This document shows, piece by piece, positions 7,889 to 16,222 of a stretch of DNA of 64,000 nt. The number at the start of each line of letters is the position of its first letter. Position 1 is the stretch's first letter. Position numbers and translations under genes: made by a program. Source of the stretch: Ruminococcus flavefaciens (GTDB taxonomy: Bacteria; Bacillota; Clostridia; Oscillospirales; Ruminococcaceae); assembly GCF_900116855.1 (NCBI RefSeq), contig NZ_UETD01000011.1:72400-136399 (forward strand), given 5' to 3'. The notes under the pieces are model-generated. The model was not told where the DNA came from and searched no databases. It was given only the letters and a program-made list of their open reading frames with translations.

Positions 7889-10551
7889 ATAAGGATATGC
7901 TTAATGAGGCACTGGAAAAAGCGCTTACAGAGTCTTATGAAGAACTGACCGGTCAGGATATCCCCGATTACGATTTCTCCGACGGCTTTGAGGATAAAAT
8001 GGCAAGGCTTATCAGTGAACAGGACGGCAATGCGGATAAAAAACGCAGACGCGGTATCATACTGTTCTTTGCTGCGGCTGCTGCTGTTGCGGTCATCTGC
8101 GCGTGGGCTGCTATGGGAAGCGGTCTCAGACCCGACAGACATGGCGACTATCACGACAGTACCATCATACAGGAGACAACATCTGCGGATAAAAATGAGA
8201 CTGTGACTGCTACAACGGTCACAGGCGGGGAGACCGCTGTAACTCACACGGCGGTCACTTCCGCAGAAGCTATCACGCAGACGGCGGACAAAACGGAGAC
8301 AACTGCTTCCGCAGCAAAGGATCCTGCCGTTACCTCTCCTTCGGCAGCAGGCAATAACTCAAATACCAACAACACTAACTCTGCTGCAACTTCGGCAGCA
8401 GGCAATACTAACGCTGTGACAACTGCGGCGGCGATAAGAACTACATCGGCGGCTCAGCCCGTGAGAACTACAACAGCGGCTCAGCCCGTGAGGACCACAT
8501 CTGCGGTTCCGCAGACATTCCTGACCACGGATACACAGCCTGTCGTTACTACCACCACCGCAATTATCGACGAAAGGAGTTTTGAAATGAAAAAAATGGC
8601 TGCATTCGCATCTGCACTCATGACAGCTGCTACTGCTGTAAGTGCAAGTGCTTCCGCTTCGGACGGTATCCCGAGACCTCCGTATTTTTCAAATGTATAT
8701 TATGAGGAGCATTCCTACGACGCTAAGTGCATAATCAAGATGGCAAACGGAGACTTTGACCTCGACCTCAATCAGGACGGCACATTCGATATCTTCGACG
8801 TCTATGCACATTACCGCTCGGTATTCAATGCAGGAGCTCCCAAGGAAATGAGAGAGAGGGTACGCCTCAACGGCGACTACAACCACGACGGCTATATCGA
8901 CAACTATGATACTCAGTTCCTTGTGGATTACTACCTCCTCTACAACGATATAGACACTCAGTGGTTCGACCCCATGTACTTCCGCAGCAACTGCCCCGAC
9001 AGCTATTATGATCTGGTCGATGAGGTCTACTCAGGAGATGAGCGTATAACAGATTATACCGCATATCTTCAGGAGCTCGGCAAGGATTATAATGAATGGA
9101 GTGATGTTATATTTCAGCATCAGCTCTCCAGTGTCCCTCTTTACAACAGCAAGGAGATGTGGATTATAGATATTGAGTCCTTACACGGTATAATTCACGA
9201 TGATATAGACTTGGACGGGCTGATGAAACAACTCTCAAAAGAGCAGGCTGAGAAGTATGGTCCTAAGATGCTGGTGAACAAGAACGAGGGCGAGGAGTAT
9301 GCCGTGGAGACATCAAGGGACTGGTCGCTTTTGTATGACAGAAAGGCTGAGTCAGAGCAGCTCCTGCTGGATAATGCTTATTTGTTCTCGAGACTTCTCA
9401 TGGACCGCGCAAACGCTATGGAAAGGTCCTATGAATTCTTTGAACAGGCTATGGACGAGAAGATAGATGAGCTCGATATCAATCTTGACGGAAGATTTGA
9501 CTATGAAGATATCGCATATATCTTTGCAGCTCAGACTCTCGACAGCATTATGAAGCGTCCCCGCGAGCTGAGACATACCGAGGAGGAATGGGCTCTGTAC
9601 AACAGTCTCGACGAGGAGACAAAGGCTGCACTGGGTCCCAATTTCATGAAGGAGGAGTTCTTTACTCCCGATCCCGAAGATGAGGCTCTCTATAACGCAA
9701 TGAAGGCTGACGGAACATTTGACAGAGCTATTGAAGCAACAAAGATCACACTTTTCGGCTTCTATAAATATGATATGGCTTTCACACTTGACCTGCTGCG
9801 CTTCTATACAAAGTATAATCCCATCCTTCCCGAGTACAAGGACGACGCTTTCTTTGATACCGTAAGAGAAGGCTTCTCAAGATTCGGCATCGGCGGTTAC
9901 TTCAAGTCACTTGACAAGAACGAGTATACCGAGAAGAACTACACTCTTTATGAGCGCTACTATAACGAACTTGTTGAAGCTATCGACAACGGCACAAAGT
10001 CAATTCCCGAGATCAACGGCGACGGTGTGGTCGATATCAATGATATTTACGATATAAATGTATTCCTCCGCGAGAAGAGCAACAACGTGGCAAGAGCGGA
10101 CAGCATCCTCCCCGAGAGAGTTCTCACGAATATCGAGACAAACTGCGACTTCAACGATGACGGCGTCAGCGGTGATATTTACGATATGAGCATTTCCAAC
10201 ATCTACCTCATGCTCTATCTTGATAAGTTCCCCAACGAAGTCCATGAGCACTACGACGAGTACGTTGAACAGCTCAAGGCTGCAAAGACAGGCGCAAGAC
10301 AGAATATCTCATATGCATACGCAAGCAACGCTGCAATGATGAGCAGTATGAATATCGACCGCAGCGGCGACGCTAACTGCGACGGCGAGACAGACCTTGC
10401 AGACGCTATATTTATCATGCAGTCTATGGCTAACCCCGATAAGTATTCACTCACAGAGCACGGAAAATTTAACGGCGACGTATATGAAACAGGACACGGT
10501 ATCACTGCAAACGACGCCCTCGAGATACAGAACAGACTCCTGAATAAATAA
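7885..10551 (+). CDS. Anti-sigma-like membrane protein fused in frame to a secreted multi-EF-hand dockerin protein
   Basis: One open frame of 888 codons with two distinct halves. Residues 1-52 are an acidic cytoplasmic domain, and 53-76 a membrane segment after a KKRRRG stop-transfer patch. Residues 85-225 are a Thr/Ala/Ser-rich linker with the repeat AAQPVRTT, which fits an anti-sigma factor for the sigma encoded just upstream. At residue 235 (ATG at 8587) a second N-terminus appears: a perfect ribosome site (aaaggag, eight bases upstream) and a classic signal peptide (MKKMAAFASALMTAATAVSA). The following 630 residues are secreted in type, with Ca-binding loops near 292, 331, 531, 710 and 754 and a type I dockerin at 826-885 (GDANCDGETDLADA, then ITANDALEIQ). 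There is no stop between the halves. Either two proteins are made from nested starts, or two genes have fused. Confidence 0.75.
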   Translation: MNKDMLNEALEKALTESYEELTGQDIPDYDFSDGFEDKMARLISEQDGNADKKRRRGIILFFAAAAAVAVICAWAAMGSGLRPDRHGDYHDSTIIQETTSADKNETVTATTVTGGETAVTHTAVTSAEAITQTADKTETTASAAKDPAVTSPSAAGNNSNTNNTNSAATSAAGNTNAVTTAAAIRTTSAAQPVRTTTAAQPVRTTSAVPQTFLTTDTQPVVTTTTAIIDERSFEMKKMAAFASALMTAATAVSASASASDGIPRPPYFSNVYYEEHSYDAKCIIKMANGDFDLDLNQDGTFDIFDVYAHYRSVFNAGAPKEMRERVRLNGDYNHDGYIDNYDTQFLVDYYLLYNDIDTQWFDPMYFRSNCPDSYYDLVDEVYSGDERITDYTAYLQELGKDYNEWSDVIFQHQLSSVPLYNSKEMWIIDIESLHGIIHDDIDLDGLMKQLSKEQAEKYGPKMLVNKNEGEEYAVETSRDWSLLYDRKAESEQLLLDNAYLFSRLLMDRANAMERSYEFFEQAMDEKIDELDINLDGRFDYEDIAYIFAAQTLDSIMKRPRELRHTEEEWALYNSLDEETKAALGPNFMKEEFFTPDPEDEALYNAMKADGTFDRAIEATKITLFGFYKYDMAFTLDLLRFYTKYNPILPEYKDDAFFDTVREGFSRFGIGGYFKSLDKNEYTEKNYTLYERYYNELVEAIDNGTKSIPEINGDGVVDINDIYDINVFLREKSNNVARADSILPERVLTNIETNCDFNDDGVSGDIYDMSISNIYLMLYLDKFPNEVHEHYDEYVEQLKAAKTGARQNISYAYASNAAMMSSMNIDRSGDANCDGETDLADAIFIMQSMANPDKYSLTEHGKFNGDVYETGHGITANDALEIQNRLLNK
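8570..8589 (+). promoter_or_regulatory. Internal ribosome binding site and start for the dockerin protein
   Basis: The sequence gacgaaaggagttttgaaatg places a strong Shine-Dalgarno eight bases before an in-frame ATG at 8587. It is followed immediately by a signal-peptide-coding stretch. Initiation here would give a 654-residue secreted protein independent of the upstream anti-sigma half. Confidence 0.7.
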
Positions 10552-10568
10552 TTTCCGCTTACCGTGAT

Positions 10569-10830
10569 GCTTATATAGCAGGTTATGCGTAATTATGGGG
10601 GAAAACCTTTCTGAGGAAAGGTTCTTCCCCCATACCCCTTTTCCAAAGACTTTATAACTGAATTCAGCCCCGACAGGGCGCTCCTCACAAGAAGTGAAAA
10701 ATGGTAGTATTACCGTGAGCGCCCTGTCGGGGCTGAATTTAATGCTGAAAGTTTTAGGAAAGGAGTTTGAGGAAGAACCCTTTTTCAAAAGGGTTTTCCT
10801 CAATATCGCCCGTAAATCTGCCGTATAAGC
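10569..10830. repeat. Composite inverted-repeat element, copy 2
   Basis: Outer arms of about 85 bases (10569-10653 and, reversed, 10744-10830) share many positions, including tgcttata, gcag, ggaaaacc, ggttcttc and actttt. Each arm also contains its own hairpin. Inside, a near-perfect dyad has arms aattcagccccgacagggcg (with ctc) at 10661-10683 and their complement ending at 10739. The loop carries AAAATGGTAG, matching AAAATGGCAG of copy 1. The inner arms differ completely from copy 1 yet are complementary in each copy. Confidence 0.7.
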
Positions 10831-10847
10831 ATAACGGCTGCGGGGAG

Positions 10848-11882
10848 TTATATTATTCCGTAGAGCTGTTTTTCGTCGCGAGGGTCAAAGGGGACGAGTT
10901 TCCGGCTGCTGCGCGAGAGCACAAGTCCGCTGTTGCAGCCCACGGGAGTCAGTGAGAACTTTCCGCCACGTCTGTGTGCGGCGCGGAACACGCTTCCAAG
11001 CCGTGAGTTCACCGAAAGGCCTGCCAGCTCAAAGGTTATGCCCCGTTCGGTTATCTTTATATCAAGGGCAGGCATATCCGCAAAGGGGTGGCACACCATG
11101 CCGTCTGCGGCGTAGTGTCCGCGGAGAGGTGTTACCTTGGTATCGCGGTAAAAACGGTACAGCAGAGCGGCAACAGCCTGCTCGGTGTCATAAAGGCGCT
11201 TTTTTATCTCAGCCTCGGGAGAGGATAAGACTTCGGGTATCTCCATTGCTGCCTTCTGAGCGCCTGCATTCAGAGCGGTGGTAAAGCTGCTTCGCATTGC
11301 AAAGCGGCGGAGGTGCTCATAGCTTATGGTCTGTTCGGGCACGAACTCGGGATACATTGCGGCGGCGAGCTCCTCATATGAGATGTGGAGACCGCGCTTC
11401 TTGGAGAAATAGGTCCACTTGACTGCGTGGGGGAGACAGCACATATCCGACATCATATGCACGGCTCTGCCGAGATAGGCAGCGCTCTGACCCGTAAAGC
11501 CTGAGTGGTACATGGTGAGAGCCATGGTGTAGTCCTCCTCGAACATGGTACGGGCGCTTCGTGCGAACAGGTCCTTGCCGTTGCGGAAATATCCGCCCAC
11601 TGGCGAGAAAGGTCTGCCGTCGGTGTTGCAGGCGCAGTAATAATGCCTGCCGGCGCCGTTTTCGCGGTCGTCCTTGTCGTCGGGCAGCACAGTGTAGGGG
11701 AGCATGACCTTTATCATGGGACGGATGAGGTCGGCTGCCTCGGGCTCGGTGTCCTCAAGGAGCTTCATGGAGCGGAGCAGGATATCCTGATGTATCTGTG
11801 ACGGGGGAAGCTGTTTCTTCTCACTGTATTTTTCCGTAAGAGCGTGGAGGATGTAGACTGTATTTTTCCATTTGTTGTACAT
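10848..11882 (-). CDS. Zinc-dependent phospholipase C-like protein
   Basis: 344 residues, starting at an ATG with aaaggggc eight bases upstream. The segment YLGRAVHMMSDMCCLPHAVKW resembles the zinc-binding helix of bacterial phospholipase C / P1 nuclease proteins (pattern G-R-x-x-H-x-x-x-D-x-x-x-P-x-H). An N-terminal His-containing stretch (QIHQDILLRSM) and an HYYC segment could supply further ligands. Unlike clostridial alpha-toxins there is no signal peptide, and the last 100 residues are not the usual PLAT domain. It may be an intracellular or non-toxin member. It has its own promoter just upstream and ends near the composite repeat. The family call is moderate; substrate unknown. Confidence 0.5.
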   Translation of the reverse strand: MYNKWKNTVYILHALTEKYSEKKQLPPSQIHQDILLRSMKLLEDTEPEAADLIRPMIKVMLPYTVLPDDKDDRENGAGRHYYCACNTDGRPFSPVGGYFRNGKDLFARSARTMFEEDYTMALTMYHSGFTGQSAAYLGRAVHMMSDMCCLPHAVKWTYFSKKRGLHISYEELAAAMYPEFVPEQTISYEHLRRFAMRSSFTTALNAGAQKAAMEIPEVLSSPEAEIKKRLYDTEQAVAALLYRFYRDTKVTPLRGHYAADGMVCHPFADMPALDIKITERGITFELAGLSVNSRLGSVFRAAHRRGGKFSLTPVGCNSGLVLSRSSRKLVPFDPRDEKQLYGII

Positions 11883-11936
11883 AGTGTAGCCCCTTTCTGT
11901 ATAACGGCGCTTTCGGTCCGCCTGTTGTCTAAACTA

Positions 11937-11965
11937 ATTATACAACTGCGGCGGCGGAATGTCAA
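11937..11965 (-). promoter_or_regulatory. Promoter of the phospholipase C-like gene
   Basis: Minus strand TTGACA (complement of 11960-11965), 17-base spacer, TATAAT (complement of 11937-11942): a perfect consensus promoter 55 bases before the start codon. Confidence 0.8.
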
Positions 11966-11980
11966 TCGCAAAAGCCGCGG

Positions 11981-12014
11981 CAAACAAAAAGGGCGTTCGC
12001 AGTGAACGCCCTTT
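11981..12014 (-). terminator. Rho-independent terminator of gap
   Basis: Eleven-base-pair stem AAAGGGCGTTC (11988-11998) / GAACGCCCTTT (12004-12014). In the minus direction it is followed by TTTTTGTTTG. It lies 22 bases after the gap stop codon. Confidence 0.9.
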
Positions 12015-12036
12015 GATATTGCATTAGTTTCAGCTA

Positions 12037-13074
12037 TTAGCCGAGCTCTGCAAAGTACTTGATTGTTCTTACCATCTGTGATGTGTAAGAATTCTCGTTG
12101 TCGTACCATGAAACGACCTGTACCTCGTAGAGACCGTCGCCGATCTCAGCTACCATTGTCTGTGTAGCATCGAAGAGTGAACCGAATCTCATGCCGATAA
12201 CGTCAGAAGAAACGATCTGATCCTCATTGTAACCGAATGACTCGGAAGCAGCAGCCTTCATAGCAGCGTTGATGCCTTCCTTAGTTACGTTGCTGCCCTT
12301 AACAACAGCTGTGAGGATTGTTGTAGAACCTGTGGGAACAGGAACTCTCTGTGCAGAGCCGATGAGCTTGCCGTTGAGCTCAGGGATAACAAGGCCGATA
12401 GCCTTTGCAGCACCTGTGCTGTTGGGAACGATGTTAGCAGCGCCTGCTCTTGCTCTTCTGAAGTCGCCCTTTCTGTGAGGACCGTCAAGGATCATCTGAT
12501 CGCCTGTGTAAGCGTGGATAGTGCTCATGATACCGCTCTGGATAGGAGCATAGTCGTTGAGAGCCTTAGCCATAGGAGCGAGGCAGTTTGTTGTGCATGA
12601 AGCAGCAGAGATGATCTTGTCATCCTTTGTGAGAGTCTTCTCGTTAACGCTGTAAACGATAGTAGGAAGATCGCTGCCTGCGGGAGCAGAGATAACGACC
12701 TTCTTAGCACCTGCATCGATATGAGCCTGTGACTTCTCCTTTGAGCAGTAGAAACCTGTGCACTCGAGAACTACGTCAACGCCGATCTCGCCCCAAGGAA
12801 GCTCTGCAGCGTTAGCCTTTGCATAGATTGTAAGTGTCTTGCCGTCAACAGTGATTGTACCAGCCTCATCATCAGCTGTAACTGTGTGAAGGTTCTCACC
12901 GATCTTTCCGCAGTAACCGCCCTGAGCTGTATCATACTTGAGGAGCTGAGCGAGCATTGAAGGCTTTGTAAGGTCGTTGATAGCAACTACCTCATAACCC
13001 TCAGCATCAAACATCTGTCTGAATGCAAGACGACCGATACGGCCGAAACCATTAATAGCAACTTTAACTGACAT
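12037..13074 (-). CDS. gap: Glyceraldehyde-3-phosphate dehydrogenase, type I
   Basis: The glycolytic NAD-dependent enzyme that converts glyceraldehyde-3-phosphate to 1,3-bisphosphoglycerate. The NAD fold starts [15 protein letters not shown]. The catalytic cysteine motif [13 protein letters not shown] is intact, and the C-terminal [13 protein letters not shown] is typical. 345 residues is full length. Codon use is strongly biased compared with neighbours, as expected for a highly expressed gene. It is monocistronic, with a consensus promoter, a strong ribosome site (taggaggta) and a terminator, and is not linked to pgk or tpi here. Confidence 0.97.
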   Translation of the reverse strand: MSVKVAINGFGRIGRLAFRQMFDAEGYEVVAINDLTKPSMLAQLLKYDTAQGGYCGKIGENLHTVTADDEAGTITVDGKTLTIYAKANAAELPWGEIGVDVVLECTGFYCSKEKSQAHIDAGAKKVVISAPAGSDLPTIVYSVNEKTLTKDDKIISAASCTTNCLAPMAKALNDYAPIQSGIMSTIHAYTGDQMILDGPHRKGDFRRARAGAANIVPNSTGAAKAIGLVIPELNGKLIGSAQRVPVPTGSTTILTAVVKGSNVTKEGINAAMKAAASESFGYNEDQIVSSDVIGMRFGSLFDATQTMVAEIGDGLYEVQVVSWYDNENSYTSQMVRTIKYFAELG

Positions 13075-13105
13075 TGGATATACCTCCTAAAATTTTTATA
13101 CTCTC

Positions 13106-13134
13106 ATTATACTCCAACTCGGAAATTTTTTCAA
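13106..13134 (-). promoter_or_regulatory. Promoter of gap
   Basis: Minus strand TTGAAA (complement of 13129-13134), 17-base spacer, TATAAT (complement of 13106-13111), about 30 bases upstream of the gap start codon. Confidence 0.8.
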
Positions 13135-13324
13135 GTGGTTCGATAAAAAAATAACAGAATTTTTGTGAAAAGTGCATATTGTACAAATGTCAGTGTGAGG
13201 ACAAAATAGAATTTGTTGCTATTTTCTTTTTTTATACCCGTGCAAATAGTATTTCATTTTAGTTTTATTTGTAGTATAATATATTTATATCATTTTTTTC
13301 TGCACCGCAGGGAACGGAGTCAGT

Positions 13325-14083
13325 ATGGACAATAACCATCAGCTGAAAAGCTTTTTTGAAAGTCCTTTTGCCGAGGACTATATAAATTGTACCGACTATC
13401 TTGTGAGAAAGTCGGTCACGGGCATATCGGCTTCCTGCGAGCTGCTCAGGAAGTTTGCCGAAAAAAACGGAGGAAAAGCCGAACAGGAGCTCATCGGCGG
13501 CATCATGACTGCCTGCTGCGAGCTTATGCGCAATGCCGAGCTGAGCCGCGCTCTGTCCGCACCTCTGCCCGAGGAGCAGGAGCTGACTGTTGTCAGGACG
13601 GACTTATTCCTCAGCGGCTTTGCCAAGAGCTGCGAGACTGCCGCTCAGGGGAAGTGTACTGTGAAAACGGGGAAGCTTTCCGCTTCTTACGTCCGCACGG
13701 ACCGCAATGCTCTCAGGCTCTTGCTGCTGAGCTTTGTCAGAAGGCATATCCTCGGCGCAGAGTCGGGAAAAGCCGCGTTTTTTATCGAATGTGGAGAAAA
13801 CGCCAAAAATCTTGAGATAAAAATTACTGCCTCAGGGACATTTGTGGACTTTGATGACTTCGGTCAGCCTGATGTTTTCAGCGGATATCACAGTCAGGTC
13901 TGCATCGGACTTGCCGAAAGGGCAGGTGCTTCGGCGGTGGTGGACAACGGCTCTCTTACAGTGGCTATACCGCTTGCTTACGGCAATTCCGAGCCCGTGG
14001 CAGAGGCTCCCGCGCCCGAGCACGAGAACGGCTTCTTCGATGCCTTCAACATCATGCTGAGGGATCTTTCGGAGCGAAAATGA
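13325..14083 (+). CDS. Histidine-kinase-like protein, probably degenerate
   Basis: 252 residues, start at ATG 13325 after aacggag. An N-terminal helical part (LVRKSVTGISASCELLRKFAEK) has the layout of a dimerization helix pair but lacks a clear phospho-acceptor His motif. The middle and end resemble a GHKL ATPase fold (RTDRNALRLLLLSFVRRHI in the place of the N-box; GLAERAGASAVVDNG near the end), but the G1 DxGxG and G2 GxGxG motifs are not evident. It may be a pseudokinase or anti-sigma-like partner. It stands alone before the CYTH-phoH operon. Possible alternatives are a degenerate kinase or an uncharacterised family; I am not sure. Confidence 0.45.
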   Translation: MDNNHQLKSFFESPFAEDYINCTDYLVRKSVTGISASCELLRKFAEKNGGKAEQELIGGIMTACCELMRNAELSRALSAPLPEEQELTVVRTDLFLSGFAKSCETAAQGKCTVKTGKLSASYVRTDRNALRLLLLSFVRRHILGAESGKAAFFIECGENAKNLEIKITASGTFVDFDDFGQPDVFSGYHSQVCIGLAERAGASAVVDNGSLTVAIPLAYGNSEPVAEAPAPEHENGFFDAFNIMLRDLSERK

Positions 14084-14142
14084 TAAAAATGTGACAGAAT
14101 GATAAAACTTAGCAATTTAGACAGAATAATCTGAAATTTTTG

Positions 14143-14171
14143 TTGACATTATTCAAAAAAAGTTGTATAAT
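14143..14171 (+). promoter_or_regulatory. Perfect consensus promoter of the CYTH-phoH-ybeY-era-recO operon
   Basis: TTGACA (14143-14148), 17-base spacer, TATAAT (14166-14171), 63 bases before the first start codon. No other equally good promoter is seen until the mutS2 region, so the housekeeping run 14234-18025 is probably one transcript. Confidence 0.85.
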
Positions 14172-14233
14172 GGTAATGTTGAAAGATTTCATTGTGATTT
14201 CGGAAAAGACAAAAGGTCTTTTGGAGAGTGTTT

Positions 14234-14749
14234 ATGTGCAAAAAATATGAGATCGAACGCAAATTCTTGGTGGAATTCCCCGATGTTTCCGAGCTTGACG
14301 TAAAGCGCAGGATCGGCATCGTCCAGACCTATCTCAACAGCGCCGACGGCAAACAGCGCAGAGTAAGGTCCGTGGACGAGAACGGCAGGGTGAAGTACAC
14401 CTATACGGAAAAGGTCTTTCTCACCCCCGTTACCCGCGAGGAGAACGAGTATGAGATAAGCGGCGAGAGGTACCGCGAGCTGGTCAGCAATGACCGCAGA
14501 GAGGGTCCGCCTGTTGAAAAGGTCCGCTATTGCTTCGATTACCATGACCAGCTCTTTGAACTGGATACCTATCCTTTTTCGGACAAGCTGGCGATCATGG
14601 AGCTGGAACTGGGTTCCCCCGAGCAGAAGATAGATTTTCCCGACAATGTCAGGGTGCTCAGGGAGGTCTCCGCTGACCACAGGTACTCCAACTCCGCTCT
14701 TGCTGCCGCAGGCGCTTTCCCCGAACAGCAGATTGGAGAATATATTTAA
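14234..14749 (+). CDS. CYTH domain protein (inorganic triphosphatase-like)
   Basis: 171 residues. The signature EIERKFLV lies at the N-terminus (residues 5-12), and the tunnel-forming charged strands follow: QTYLNS, RRVRSVDENGRVKYTYTEK, EYEIS, KVRYCF, and ELDTYPFSDKLAIMELEL. CYTH proteins hydrolyse triphosphorylated substrates such as tripolyphosphate, or in some cases make cAMP; triphosphatase activity is the more usual for this EIERKF type in Firmicutes. The start at ATG 14234 is placed by ttggagag. It ends overlapping phoH by one base (TAATG), so the genes are coupled. Confidence 0.8.
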   Translation: MCKKYEIERKFLVEFPDVSELDVKRRIGIVQTYLNSADGKQRRVRSVDENGRVKYTYTEKVFLTPVTREENEYEISGERYRELVSNDRREGPPVEKVRYCFDYHDQLFELDTYPFSDKLAIMELELGSPEQKIDFPDNVRVLREVSADHRYSNSALAAAGAFPEQQIGEYI

Positions 14750-15717
14750 TGTCAGAAAAATTCCTGCCTGCCGACAGTCCCGAGCAGCTCTCTGCTCTTT
14801 TCGGTCAGCTGGACGGCAATATAAGCAGAATACAGAAGGACTTCAACGTCACTGTCGTCAGTCGTGACGGCGGCGTTAAGATAATCGGCGAAGGCGATAC
14901 CGAGGGCGCCGAAAAAGCCCTCCGCGCTATTATGAACATGGCAAAAAACGGAAGCTCCGTCAACGAACAGACCGTAAGGTATGTCACCTCCATGGTGGCT
15001 GAGGGAGTTGAGGAGCAGCTTCAGGAGCTGGGCGGCGACGGCATATGCGTCACTGCCTCGGGCAAGATACTCCGCCCCCGTACTGTCGGTCAGAAGCGCT
15101 ACACCGACGCTATAAAGAATAATACCATCGTCCTCGGCATAGGCCCTGCGGGTACGGGAAAGACCTACCTCGCTGTCGCCATGGCTGTCAAGGCTTTCCG
15201 CGAACATAAGATAAAGAAGATAATCCTGACCCGTCCTGCTGTTGAAGCAGGCGAGAAGCTGGGCTTCCTGCCCGGTGACCTTCAGGATAAGGTGGATCCC
15301 TACCTGCGTCCGCTTTATGACGCTTTGTTCGATATGTTTGGTGCAGAGAGCTTCGCACGGTACATGGAAAAGGGTATTATCGAGGTGGCTCCGCTCGCCT
15401 ATATGCGCGGACGTACCCTCGACGAGGCGTTCATCATCCTCGACGAGGCTCAGAATACTACATCTGAGCAGATAAAAATGTTCCTGACACGTCTCGGAAA
15501 TGAGAGCAGGATGGTCATCACGGGCGATATCACCCAGATAGACCTTCCCGACAGCAGAAAATCGGGTCTGGTAGAGGCTATAAAGGTGCTGAGGGGTATC
15601 GACGATATCGAGATACACAGATTTACCGAAAAAGACGTGGTAAGACACAGACTCGTTCAGGATATCATCAAGGCTTATGAAAAATATAATGAAGGGAGAA
15701 AGAATAATCATGGCTAA
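14749..15717 (+). CDS. phoH: PhoH-family ATPase
   Basis: 322 residues. An N-terminal KH-like part (VVSRDGGVKIIGEGDTEGAEKAL) is followed by the P-loop ATPase domain: GIGPAGTGKTYLAVAMAV (Walker A, residues 129-146), LTRPAVEAGEKLGFLPGD, FIILDEAQNTT (Walker B) and MVITGDITQIDLP. The family is an RNA-binding ATPase linked to RNA metabolism and phosphate response. It lies immediately upstream of ybeY and era, the common bacterial order, consistent with a role in 16S rRNA handling. It overlaps ybeY by eight bases. Confidence 0.93.
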   Translation: MSEKFLPADSPEQLSALFGQLDGNISRIQKDFNVTVVSRDGGVKIIGEGDTEGAEKALRAIMNMAKNGSSVNEQTVRYVTSMVAEGVEEQLQELGGDGICVTASGKILRPRTVGQKRYTDAIKNNTIVLGIGPAGTGKTYLAVAMAVKAFREHKIKKIILTRPAVEAGEKLGFLPGDLQDKVDPYLRPLYDALFDMFGAESFARYMEKGIIEVAPLAYMRGRTLDEAFIILDEAQNTTSEQIKMFLTRLGNESRMVITGDITQIDLPDSRKSGLVEAIKVLRGIDDIEIHRFTEKDVVRHRLVQDIIKAYEKYNEGRKNNHG

Positions 15718-16222
15718 GTTAAAGGTTTACGTCAAGAATAATCAGACAGAGGTGAAGGTGCCTGTGGGCATAAGACTGCTCATCAGAAGATGCTGTCAGG
15801 CTGTACTTACCACTGAGAATTTCGGAAAGGACGCTGAGGTGAGCGTTTCCTTCGTAAGCAATAACGAGATAAAGAACCTTAATAAGATATACAGAAATAA
15901 GGACGCTGTTACAGATGTGCTTTCATTTCCGCTGACAGGCGAGGACGGCACAGTTGAGATAAATCCCGAGACAGGCGCTGTTCAGCTGGGAGATGTTGTT
16001 ATCTCCCTCGAGACTGCCGTTAAGCAGGCTCAGAACTTCGGTCACTCACTGGAGAGAGAGGTGGGCTTCCTCACCGTTCATTCGATGCTCCACCTGCTGG
16101 GCTACGACCACGAGACTTCACAGCTCGACCAGCGCATAATGCGCGAGAAGGAGGAGTCTGTCCTCGAGAAGCTTGGCATATCCAGAGACGCTACATTTAT
16201 CGTTAACGGAGAAAACAACTGA
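15710..16222 (+). CDS. ybeY: Endoribonuclease YbeY (16S rRNA maturation)
   Basis: Zinc endoribonuclease acting in 16S rRNA 3'-end maturation and ribosome quality control. The conserved metal motif HSMLHLLGYDH (H-x3-H-x5-H) is intact, as is TDVLSFPL upstream. Start chosen at ATG 15710: gaagggag lies nine bases upstream and the product then begins MAKLKVYVKNNQ, the normal N-terminus. 170 residues is the usual length. The stop and the era start overlap by one base (TGATG). Confidence 0.95.
   Translation: MAKLKVYVKNNQTEVKVPVGIRLLIRRCCQAVLTTENFGKDAEVSVSFVSNNEIKNLNKIYRNKDAVTDVLSFPLTGEDGTVEINPETGAVQLGDVVISLETAVKQAQNFGHSLEREVGFLTVHSMLHLLGYDHETSQLDQRIMREKEESVLEKLGISRDATFIVNGENN

Noticed and set aside
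7885-8586. Treating the anti-sigma half as a separate complete gene
   Set aside because: There is no stop codon before the internal start at 8587, so it was annotated as one frame with a nested start.
14752-15711. 319-codon minus-strand frame
   Set aside because: Antisense shadow of phoH.
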